Notes under the pieces: model-generated
The model's input: the letters and a program-made list of their open reading frames with translations, nothing else
Told to the model about the DNA's origin: nothing
Database searches by the model: none
NCBI GenBank assembly: GCA_028023455.1
Contig: JAQFVV010006449.1
Location: forward strand, 454,312 to 518,311
Reading direction: 5' to 3'
Length of the DNA stretch: 64,000 bases
From: Epiperipatus broadwayi
Lineage: Eukaryota > Onychophora > Udeonychophora > Euonychophora > Peripatidae
In this document: in pieces, positions 47,242 through 57,578 of the stretch
Layout: every line of letters starts with the position of its first letter
Numbering within the stretch: the first letter of the stretch is position 1
Position numbers and translations under genes: made by a program

Positions 47242-47584
47242 AAACTATCAACTTCAAAACAAAAAAACACTCTCCATATAGTAGTGCCATCTTGTGCTAA
47301 CAAGAGCAATCAATGGATGCTAGAAGGATCTAATGCAACCCTTCAGATCCAAGGCTCCTCACTGATGAAGGCCACAAGCCAGAAACTAGTCTGGGGATAT
47401 TGGATGAGTAGGCACTAGATAGGGATTTTATGCACAAGCCTTCTAGCATCCATTGATTGCTCTTGTTAGCACAAGATGGCACTACTATATGGAGAGTGTT
47501 TTTTTTTGAATTGTTTAATAACAATTATTGTGCTAGTATGAGATAGTGATCATGTGATGTTTAGTGGTTTAAACTATCAACTTC
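47242..47584 (+). mobile_element. Hammerhead-ribozyme inverted-repeat retroelement with 14-bp target-site duplication
   Basis: AAACTATCAACTTC is present at 47242-47255 and 47571-47584 and brackets 315 bp (47256-47570). Arms 47261-47327 and 47439-47505 are inverted repeats, base-perfect over 62 bp from 'aacactctcc' to 'gctagaagg'. The loop of about 110 bp holds a full hammerhead core. A single-copy tail of about 65 bp ('gaattgtttaataac..tttagtggttt') follows the right arm only. The 9-kb copy has the same 3' end but a longer 5' end, so 5' truncation and a fixed 3' end suggest target-primed reverse transcription. There is no coding capacity and no poly-A tail. Open frames on both strands (47173-47418, 47330-47524) are the two arms translated. 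Confidence 0.88.
47347..47405 (+). ncRNA. Type I hammerhead ribozyme, complete core
   Basis: Stem I: AUCCAA (47347-47352) with UUGGAU (47400-47405), internal loop GGC/UA, then UCCUCA (47356-47361) with UGGGGA (47392-47397), one G-U pair. Core CUGAUGA 47362-47368. Stem II GGC (47370-47372)/GCC (47378-47380) with loop CACAA. GAAA 47382-47385. Stem III is only A-U and C-G with a two-base loop, then GUC (47389-47391), cleavage expected after C47391. All invariant core bases are present; the one departure is A.A at the base of stem II (47369/47381) instead of G-C. A very short stem III is known from newt, schistosome and Penelope hammerheads, which often cut as dimers. Confidence 0.88.
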
Positions 47585-48660
47585 TAACAGTTTAGCTACT
47601 ACTTTATCATATTTCATAAAATATGCTCTACAATGTGATTCCAGTGGTGATAGACAGTGATTATAGTGTAAGATGTGGAATAATAACAATAATAACTCAA
47701 ACGAATAAAAAAAACATCACCATGGATATTGTGCTAATAATAATAGTTTCCTATTTACAGGCACCTAAAAATTTTTGTCATGGTTTTATTTCAGTTCCTA
47801 TTTACTATAAGTGAATGCAACTGCCCATGGAAAAATACTATACAGTCCTTTGTTATCTATATATTTAATAAATTCAAAGTGTGACAATATAGTTTACACA
47901 TAACATCCTTTCAAACATATCCCCTTACACCTAGGATTTTATTTAACACTCACTCTCCTAACCAACATCCTATATCTCTCACATACTAAACAACTCTATT
48001 AACATTGTAAAAATATGCAAGCCTCATTACAAAATAATTTACAAACCACTCTTCTAAAAATACAGCAAATATCTAAATTCATTTCAAGATGGTTTTCAAA
48101 GTTTTTTTTTTCCAAGCACAAATGATCTTGATAACAACATATATTAATATTATACATTTATTCATTTGCTTTTACATTATATAACTTAGAGATCAATATT
48201 TTTATATTTCTCTATATCTCAAAATATACTATCCATAATGATAATAAATTAATAACTCAGCTATGATATGAAATGTATGCATATTCAAGCATTTACAATA
48301 AACAAGTATTTTAAAATATCCTTAGATATTCCAAGGCATTCACTTACATTTATATTTTTATAAATATATATATATATGATGATAATTATATTGATGGTTC
48401 ATTCAACTATTAAATATTCAACTAATATGATACATAATAATAATTACTATTTTAAAATATATCATTTAAAAATATTATCAAACAATGCAATAGAAATAAT
48501 AAATAAGATTATGCATGGTTTCAACAATTATTGAAAACCATGAAATGGCAATTCATTTTTTCCTTGACATTCCTTCCAAACAAATAATTATTAATTACCT
48601 GTTAGAAAATTAATTTCTGAGAAAAAACATTTTTCTTTATTTAATGTAAATAAAAGTTAG
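47585..48660. other. Unassigned AT-rich stretch
   Basis: The 63-codon frame at 47623-47814 shows no family. The rest is AT-rich without repeats. Confidence 0.35.
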
Positions 48661-48668
48661 TCTATTTT

Positions 48669-48715
<47 letters not shown>

Positions 48716-48719
48716 ATAT

Positions 48720-48758
<39 letters not shown>

Positions 48759-48780
48759 ATAATAATAGTTTAAAATACTA
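48661..48780. repeat. (TA)n pair forming a hairpin
   Basis: 'attttaaaattata' and its near complement flank two TA tracts (48674-48710, 48723-48753) around 'ttataatattatta'. Confidence 0.75.
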
Positions 48781-49146
48781 TTTTAAAAAAATATTAGCAT
48801 TAAACTAAAAATATTGAGAAATATTCAAAGTTATAAAAAGTATCTCTTCTAATTGTAAGCTCAACACTCCTCAAAATTCTTCCTCCATTGCCTAGTTATG
48901 GATAGAAAGTTTTGAACAAAAGTTATTCTCTCCTGGTATCATTCAATAAAATGCATAACTAATAAAATTAATTCCTGAAGCATATGTTGAAAATATTGGC
49001 CATCCTGAGAAGGTAAATGTTTTATTTCAGTTTTTTCTGAACATTTATCCAGGATGCAATATGTCCATGAAACAAATAAGTTAAAAATACACTCTCATGT
49101 GAAATAAGATATTTTCTACATATTTAATTTTTATTAATTCCAACAG
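48781..49146. other. Unassigned AT-rich stretch
   Basis: Nothing recognised. Confidence 0.4.

Positions 49147-49220
<74 letters not shown>
49147..49220. repeat. (TA)n microsatellite with one interruption
   Basis: TA tract broken once by 'ctat' near 49188. Confidence 0.95.
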
Positions 49221-49223
<3 letters not shown>

Positions 49224-49612
49224 AACCTCAACTTTATCTCAGCACAATCTTTTAACTTATGTAACCTCAACTTTATCTTATTTATTTATTAACTTTACTT
49301 TACGTGCGCCAAACTTCACTTTCTATATGTTTAACCTTAAATGTATTTCATTTTATTTATTTCAAATAGCTAGTCGATTGAATCCAACATTAACCTTTGG
49401 ATCAAACAAGGACGGCTAGTGTGTTTATCTACTAATATGAATAATAAGATTAAGTATACCTGTGTGCCAAATTGCAACTATAAATCGTAACGCCCACCAG
49501 AGATCATTATCAGCTTAGGACTATAAAAGATAAGGGAGACAGTAATTATATTGTCTCTCAAAAAAAATGTAATGTTAATAAAACCATTCAATTTATTGTG
49601 GTCTTGGTTTCA
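49221..49612 (+). mobile_element. Possible short LTR, fourth family
   Basis: It starts TGTAACCTCAAC directly after (TA)n and can be ended at '..ggtcttggtttca' (49612). It contains, in LTR order, a TATA box (tataaaag, 49522-49529) and AATAAA (49577-49582) 50 bases later, then a T/G-rich end. The 13-base 'tgtaacctcaactttatct' start is repeated at about 49260. No PBS follows and no partner LTR is seen. Confidence 0.4.
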
Positions 49613-51619
49613 ACCTTAAAATCAATTATGCAAATGTTTCATGATAATATTTATTACTAAATGAATAATAATGAGACAACTTTCTTCCACAACTTTAATA
49701 TAAATATCTGATCTCGTGTGGTAACTACAGAAAATGTTATATACATTTGTAATTTATATATGACTGGAAACAAATTAGTAATTGATGCAGACAACTCATC
49801 ATTTATGCTTATAACATAAAATTATTATTTAATTTAATACAAGATAAAAATATTATAAATAAATCCTTCCCATTTAATTCCACTACTTTATTTTCGTTCT
49901 CAGCATCTATCAATTTCAATAGCTACAATTATATAATACGGAATGTCTGTGTTATCTCTTTAAACACACGTATTAACCTTTAAGTCAACTATCAATTCAT
50001 GATCATTATTATAATAATAGTATTTCCAATTTTATTATAATATGCTACTTGACTTCCAAACTAGCTCTTAGAGTTAATAATCGAACTACTCTTTCTCAAG
50101 GTCTAGATCTGCCAAGAGGTGCACTTATGAGAGATTACATTGCAATAGATATGATCCCAAAATATGCTAAAATAAATTTTAATATGAGTTTACTAGTGGA
50201 AATCACACTAAACACCGAGAGCAGGAAAGGGATTTTATGTCTGCTCCCAATATTTACAATATTGCAACGCACCAGTGATTAAATTTATTAAACTTAAATT
50301 AACTATTCCCTGTCATTTTATCCTATATTATATTATCTGTTTGCCCAAATTTAAGTAATAATTTTAACTCTAATATATTTTGCCAAAGTACACTATGTAA
50401 TAATAATAATAAAAATAAAACACACTTATATATAAAATTATTACACTCAAATATTATATGATATGAGATCTACTAAAGAATAATACTGATGATATAAATA
50501 CATATTTAAATTAACTATTTTTCTGAATAACTTATTCATTGTTTTGACCCATTTAGTAATTGTATATCAAAAACACTTACGCACGAAATCAGAATTCCAT
50601 ATTTACGTATATACAAATGTTCTTTTAATTTTGAGAAAACCTATAAATTCCTTCTCCCCCTTTTATTGCAATAATTATCAATTGGAATATTCCCAAAATA
50701 ATTATCAATTTTAATTATCCTAACAAGCAATAATAAATAACCATCAGTTTTAATTATTTCAATGAGATAATCATTTATATTTCCTATGAAAAGAATGATG
50801 TGACATGAAAAATCTCTCATTGGTCCTGCAAATGGGTTTAAATATCAAAACTATAATTTTATGTTCATGCATGCCAAATATTCATGCTTTTCGACCATAT
50901 ATATTTTGATAGGTCAGCATGTCGCCCCAGTTTGATGACATTCAATTTACCATCCTTCACAAAAATCGACTATAGATCGGTTAGCTTCCAAATTAAAATC
51001 TCTGTCATCCCCTCCATCAACACACATACATATGACTGAAATCCTCATCCTGTCAAAGCAACTTTCATCCTGTCCTACACAAGAAAACACTCTACATATT
51101 TTATAACATTATGTAATATTTATAACGCGCAAACATCAGCATCTTAGTAAGAGAAATTAAATAAAAACAACAATTCCCAATTTCGAATGTCTGCTTTAGC
51201 CAGAGAGAGGTCTTCTCTAAGACCTAGAATCATGTGAAGAACTTTGTCTATACATTTACTTCATACAGGCATGCACAACATTTTCTACAACTTGAACAAT
51301 AACTCTATTAATAATTCCCTACTTTAATAAAAATAAATGGAGTGGGAACTGGCCCTCATCTCCTACTGCCATAGTAAATAAATTATGACGTAGTTATCAT
51401 TTATAGTTTCACATATGCACACACATACATCGATTACAGTCCAGACATAAATGACAAAAACTAACCAGATCCCGAATCAAAATCATAGCTATCTTAATTT
51501 ACAAAGTCAAGCGCATAGCAACACTCATCCAACAATTTTATTAATAACAGATTGAATCAACATTATAGCATATCAATGATATTTCATATGATGATCCAAT
51601 CAGTCTTCATATGTCTAAT
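49613..51619. other. Unassigned stretch
   Basis: It could be interior sequence of the LTR-like element before it, but no domain is seen. The 77-codon frame at 50049-50282 matches nothing I know. Confidence 0.3.
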
Positions 51620-52235
51620 ATCAAGACAGCATATCCAAAAATTAGTAATTTTCTAATCAAGCCTAAAGATTCAATCTCTCTTGAGGCTCGAAGAGTTTTT
51701 GAAATTTCATGAAGTGTTTGTGGGTATCCTTATGTAGATATGAGTAATTATCATATCAGTGCTACAAGAGATGAAATTTCTAATACAATGAAACAACATT
51801 CAACATCATCAGCACGCTCAATCCATGCTATGCATTCAGATCACAATATTGATATTTTTAAAACCAGTATACCTTACAGATGTAAAACCTACACCAGGGT
51901 AAATTCAGGGAAGCTATTGAGATACTAAAAAGGCCAAATGGTGTCAACAATTGCCATGATAAATGTAAACTTCCTCCTATTTGGGAAAATTTTTTAAAAA
52001 CCAAATTTTCATGAGGTTCTTATTTTTAGGTATGGAGTTTCCAGTTCTTCTACAACTATTTCTATTAACACTGTTTACAGCATGTCTATAATTATACAGT
52101 TTTCTTTTCCCTTTCGAGTGCTTATGTGATCAATTTGAAACATGGGAAGTTTTAATTAAAACCTTACATGGATGAATCTGCAAAATATGTTTTTTTATAT
52201 ATTTGCAATGCATATGAACATAATAAATCTCTACA
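51620..52235 (+). pseudogene. Penelope-like element, 3' fragment (GIY-YIG end)
   Basis: A broken frame reads IKPKDSISLEARRVFEIS, a stop, VCGYPYVDMSNYHISATRDE, then SSARSIHAMHSDHNIDI and '..REAIEILKRPNGVNN'. This corresponds to the nuclease domain and C-terminus of the copy at 24685-26530, with stops and the YIG motif changed to YVD. It continues into the family's 3' tail ('acatggatgaatctgcaaaatatg', about 52165-52188 in part). Only the last 600 bp of the element are present. Confidence 0.85.
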
Positions 52236-52295
52236 CAGGGAGGACACATTCAAAGAACTATAGAATTTTAAAACAACATGGGTTAAAAAGCATAA

Positions 52296-52413
<118 letters not shown>

Positions 52414-52414
52414 A

Positions 52415-52637
52415 CGGTATAAATCCTGATAAACAGAGCAGCCGAAAATTCAAAAAATATTAATCACAACAATTTGCCAAGCGCTTTTGGTAGAGTATAC
52501 CAGAATGTTGGCAGTATACCAGAATTGTGGCTCTCACCATGAATTTGATATACTATACCGAAAGCGCTTGGCAAATTGTTTGTTGTAATTAATATTTTTT
52601 GGAATTTTTGGCTGTTCTGTTTATCACGATTTATACG
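52415..52637. repeat. 223-bp hairpin with arms of about 85 bp
   Basis: The left arm begins 'cggtataaatcctgataaac' and the right arm ends with its near complement ('gtttatcacgatttatacg'). Both arms contain 'caatttgccaagcgctttt' or its complement and 'aatattaat'. The loop of about 50 bases includes a doubled 'tataccagaat'. On each arm, 'accgaaagcgcttggc' (left arm variant 'accaaaagcgc') follows a possible small stem, so it may derive from a ribozyme-bearing Penelope terminal repeat; this is a guess. Confidence 0.75.
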
Positions 52638-53194
52638 TGAATAGTTTTTAATTATCTGATAGAGTTTTTTGTATTATTTATAAATTATTATGTGATTTTT
52701 CTTTTATTTTTGTGTTTAGAAAAAAAAAACATTACACCCACTTGTTGTACAATTACATGTTATAAAGAAAATTACAGTATTAACAATATATATTACACCA
52801 TAATATTATAATTATACAATGGCAAATTAAATAACCACTTTTTTCTTTTAAAATATATATGTTCTCCATCATTATAAATAAAGGTTGTGGGAAGAAATAA
52901 AAAATTTATACATTTATTTATAAATATTAACAATATTTTAAAGAAAACAAGCAAAATCACTTTTATATCTTTCATTAAACAAACTCTACAAAAATAGATA
53001 AAATTGATAAATTACTGCTGGATTTATGTTTATTTCTTGACAATATTATATATCCATTATAGTGGAACAATTTTGATTGTGTTGCAAATTTTAGAGCAAT
53101 AAATGATTCAAACTTTTAAAGAGCCAGACAGAAGAAAAAATACAATTGTCAATAAAAAAAAACAATTATCAATAAATTGCACATCAAAGTAATA
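52638..53194. other. Unassigned AT-rich stretch
   Basis: No feature is recognised. Confidence 0.4.
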
Positions 53195-53525
53195 AAAAAA
53201 ACCACTTATAATTTATCAAACAAGGTCCTTTCTGCAGATGAGTTTTCGATTATAAGAGAAAAGTTTTAATTTTACAATAGCATCATACTAAATACAATTT
53301 GAAAAAATTATTTGTGGTGTTGAATCGACTCTAAAAAAAATAGGTTCTTCAATAGCCGATATAGCTAGAGCCGAGATTTTGTAATATTTTTAAAAAGCTA
53401 AGTTTTGTAGGAATGATACAACAATAAAAGAAAGGTGTTCCTTACATAACCTAATATCAGATAAATCAGTTGTTATACTTCCAGATGATGAAGGTAATAC
53501 TACAGTAGTCATGGATTATGACACA

Positions 53526-54112
53526 TGTTGTTGTGTTTGGTTAAGCTTGTAGGTTCGTTTTCAAACAAACAGATACAAAAAAATAACTATTCATCAATTA
53601 ATATGTACATTTTATTAGTCCAAAAATATATACACGTTAGTTGAACAAACGAATAAATACAGTTGATACTATTGAATGCTGAGATAATGAAGCTGAGTAC
53701 AGAACTGACTTCTAGCTAAATGATTAGCCTGCCTTGTGAACTCTAGTAAGACTCTTCTAGCTATGTATATAGCTTGCCTCGAGTTGGCTCTAATTCAGAA
53801 GTAGCAGTTTCCAATACATAGGGGGACTTGCCTCACTGCATGGTCATCACGATAATGACTAGATAAATACTTTTTCTGATGGCAGAAGGTTTAATGGAGA
53901 AAGCATATTCTGTTGTTCAGGTTAACATAAGTAATTGCTCTTTGCCTTGCCTCCAAATGGCTGATTATTTAGAGGCAAATCCCCTACCTTACTGGAAACA
54001 TGGGGAATTGGTGCACGAACCCCAGTGAAAGATTTAATCCCATTGGAGAGCAACTGGGTGCTAGCCAATCAGGTAAAAAATCTGGAATCGTCCACTTCTG
54101 AAGACAGGGTCA
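53526..54112 (-). mobile_element. Insertion in the Penelope copy, solo-LTR-like
   Basis: Comparison with the copy at 24685-26530 shows about 587 extra bases between the codons for 'MDYDT' and 'RLKDK', with about 19 Penelope bases missing. It begins TGTTGTTGTG and ends 'cagggtca', so TG..CA. On the minus strand an AATAAA lies about 95 bases before the end '..caaacacaacaaca', as in an LTR. No target duplication was found, so the family and exact ends are uncertain. Confidence 0.45.
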
Positions 54113-54722
54113 GATTAAAAGATAAAATGTATATGACATGTAAAGGACATCATACAACTTATTTAGATAAAACAACTAAAGCAATCATTAATAAATCACC
54201 AATTGAAAAAAAACATAAAAAATAAAATTATTCCTCATGTGAAATGTAGTGCCTGTCCAAAATTCTATGACCTTCCTAAAATATATAAAGCAGATACTCC
54301 TCTCTGTTCAATAGTAAGTGCACTAGGATTGCCTGCTCACAATTTAGCTAGCTTTCAGTCTTATTTAGTAAAACCTACAATGTCATCAATTAAGTCAAAT
54401 CATATATTAAAAGCTCAAAATATTTTGTTTCTTTTTGAAAAAAATTGAAAGTTAATACACATGATATTCTGGTTAGTTTGGATATTCTGCTTTATTTACA
54501 AATATTCCAATTGATGAGTCTTTGAATATCATTTCTCAATAATGCAATTTTCCTGATTATATGTTTGCTTTGGCTAAACATTGTCTTTCAAACACATTTC
54601 ATTTATGATGGACAATATTATAAAGAAACTTTTGATACTCCTATGCATTTTCATATTTCAGGAGTAATAGCTAATTTATTTATGGAACATATAGAAACTA
54701 ATGCTCTAAACCTTTTGTTTGG

Positions 54723-54881
<159 letters not shown>

Positions 54882-55880
54882 CACATTTGTTATCTGGAAA
54901 CAAGGTAAAAATAAATTGGAATAATTTTTATCATATTTAAATAATATTCATCCTAATGTTACATTTACAATGGAAAGAGAATCTGATGGGAAATTTTTTT
55001 TTCTTGATGTTCTTGTCGCCAAGAAACAAAATAATTGTTTATCATTCTCAGTTTTTAGAAAAGCTATACATTCTAACAAGTACCTCCAATTTTCAACTCA
55101 TCATCATCCAGCTCAGATTTTTTCTGTTACCAGAGTAATTAACATTTCAGATAAATCATATCTAAAACAAGAAATACATCATATGAATAATGTATTATTA
55201 GCAAATGGTTATAAGAATATATATATATATCAAACCTTATTTAAAGATAAAAACAGAAATAAAAAACAAAACAAAAATCAACTATTTGTTTGTATGTTTT
55301 AAATAAAAGGAACCATAGACAGTATCAGAAATATTTTAAAATGCTATGCCATAAATTGATCCTTATCAAAAAATAATTAATTTTCTAACCAAGAGTAATG
55401 ATTCATTCCCTCTTGAGGCCCAAGTAGTTTATAAAAATCCATGTGGTGTTTGTGATTCTTCTTATGGAGGTATAAGCAATTGTTACATCAGTGTTAGAAG
55501 AGATGAACATGCTAATGTAGTGAAACAACATTCATCAGCAGCAGCATTCTTGATCTATGCTATAGATTCAGATCCCAATATTGATTTTTCTAAGACTGGT
55601 ATCTTATCCAGATGTGAAAACCTACACCAATGCAATATTGGAGAATCTATTGAGATACTAAAATAACCAAATTGTATCAACAAACATGATGACACATGTA
55701 AACCTCCTCTTATTAGGAAATCTTTTTAAAAAACAAGTTTCTCTGAATTTTTATTTATTTGTTATTATTTTTTCAATTTCATACACCTATTTTTCAATTG
55801 TATATCTTCCAGTGCCTCTACAACTATTTTTATTAACACTGTTTATAGTACCTCACTAATTATATAGTTTCATTTTTCAG

Positions 55881-55904
55881 TTGAAGGCTTGAGCAAGTCG
55901 AAAC
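55881..55904 (+). ncRNA. Hammerhead-like stem-loop, third Penelope copy
   Basis: TTGAA, then GGCTT paired with AAGTC (tight loop), then GAAAC. It occupies the same place after the nuclease as in the other copies but is more decayed. Confidence 0.4.
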
Positions 55905-55995
55905 TTTGCTGTTTTCGGTTATTTTCTATTTTATCGTGTAAGCCACATGATGACACTATTTCCAGGTCAATTCCTAGAAATATACCATTTCAGTG

Positions 55996-56120
55996 GCCTC
56001 ACCCAACCTAAAAGGCTTCTTTCTATGATAAAACACAGAAAGAGTCCTTGCAGCAGGTTGGGTGATCGCCTCAGCCAATCTAAGAGGGTTCTTTCTATGA
56101 TAAAACACAGAAAAAGTCCC
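55996..56120. repeat. Tandem duplication, 72-bp period
   Basis: 'gcctcacccaacctaa' (55996) and 'gcctcagccaatctaa' (56068) each lead into the identical 'ttctttctatgataaaacac'. The 60-codon frame across it is not supported as a gene. Confidence 0.9.
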
Positions 56121-56504
56121 GGTGACTAGCTGCTGTTGATTTTTCTATGCTAAAAGCACAAACAAATGACTTTATTTGCTGCCATAGTTGGTTGTGTTAT
56201 TAACTTTCTTGTAATGCCAGAATGGCTATTTTCTATATACTTTCGTGTGAGAGTGTGTGAATTTTAGCCTGTTGTAATTGTTTAAAAGTTCATTAAAAAG
56301 TTATTTCTTTCAAGTGCTCTAACATACTGTTTTATTGTAACTTTATTAACAATGTCATGAAGGTTCCATATCGAATGTGTAACCCTGAAAAATTGCTTTT
56401 ATGGTTGTGGCAGAACAGTATTTTGACAATCATGCAAAAAGTAATGTTTTTAAGAGAATTTGTCCATGACAAGTTACTTATTGTATATATGCACAAACAA
56501 AAAC

Positions 56505-57410
56505 AACCATGTGTCTGATTATTAATTACAGTCAAAAAAAAAAGAAAATTAGTTGGGTATTATTTTTACATTTAATATTTAAATAATATTACTTTTTTAT
56601 ATTTTCACACTAACGAAAACAACCCAGTTTCTTATTAATTACTGTTAAAAAAAAAACATTGGGTTTGTATCATTTTTAAATTGAGTATTTAAATGACAGT
56701 CCTTTTTATATATACACACTAACAAAAATAGCCCACTTTCTGACTAATTACTGTCCAAAAATGCAAGTTAGTTGTGTATCATTTTAAAATTTAGTGTGAA
56801 TTTTAAAAAAATGTTGTGATTAAATTGAATAATGTAGAATTGCGTATTATTTTCTATTCACACAAAGAAAAACAATCCATTTTCTGATTAATTACTGTCA
56901 ATACCAAAAAATAAATAAAAATTAGTCGGGTATCATTTTTAAATTTAGAATTTAAATGATATTACTTGTGATATCTTCATGCTAACAAAAACAATCCAGT
57001 TTCTGATTAATTCCTGTCAAAAAAAAAGCAAATTAGTCAGGTATCATTTTTAAATGTAGTATTTAAATAACCACATTTTTAATATATACACACTAACAAG
57101 AAGAACCCACTTTCTGATTAATTACTGCCAAAAAAAAGCAAGTTAGTCGGTATCATTTTAAAATTTACTGTGAATTTAGAAATTTTGTGTAAATTGGAAA
57201 ATTTATAATTGAGTATAATTTTCTATTTAAAAAATACTGTAACTTTTTAGAGATACACATAAACAAAATTATCTCTTTTGATGATTAATTACTGTAAAAA
57301 AAATGTACATTTTTCGGATATCATTTTTAAATTTAATGGGAATTTTTAAATTTTGTTTAAATAGTAATATTACTTACTATTTGTTACTATAATTTCCTAT
57401 TACAAAACTA
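56505..57410. repeat. Diverged minisatellite, about seven units of 110-170 bp
   Basis: Each unit has 'tttctgattaattactgt', an A-run, 'ttagt.gg.tatcattttta', 'tttaaat' and ends '..acacactaacaaaaa.aaccca'. Units start near 56512, 56632, 56739, 56880, 57000, 57111 and 57280. Longer units carry an extra middle block ('gtgaattt..aattgagtat..ttttctat'), so the array seems to alternate two unit types. Confidence 0.85.
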
Positions 57411-57529
57411 AAGCTGATATCACAGGCCCAGCCTGGAATTGTAATATATATGTGTTTTTAATTAGCATCAATGCTATCAATGCCCTCTAACAGCTGACAC
57501 ATTAGAATAAAAATCTACCCTGTTTTCAA

Positions 57530-57578
57530 TTAAATTCTTACACGGATAAACCTGCAATATATATATATATATATATAT
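57530..57578 (+). other. Penelope-like 3' terminus and (TA)n
   Basis: 'acacggataaacctgcaa' resembles 'acacggatgaacccacaa' at the 3' end of the 26529-27798 copy. The ruined copy may therefore really end here, with the minisatellite as an insertion or part of its 3' region. TA tract from about 57557. Confidence 0.45.

Noticed and set aside
47173-47524. Frames on both strands sharing KSNQWMLEG
   Set aside because: The shared peptide is the inverted arm read on both strands of the ribozyme element.
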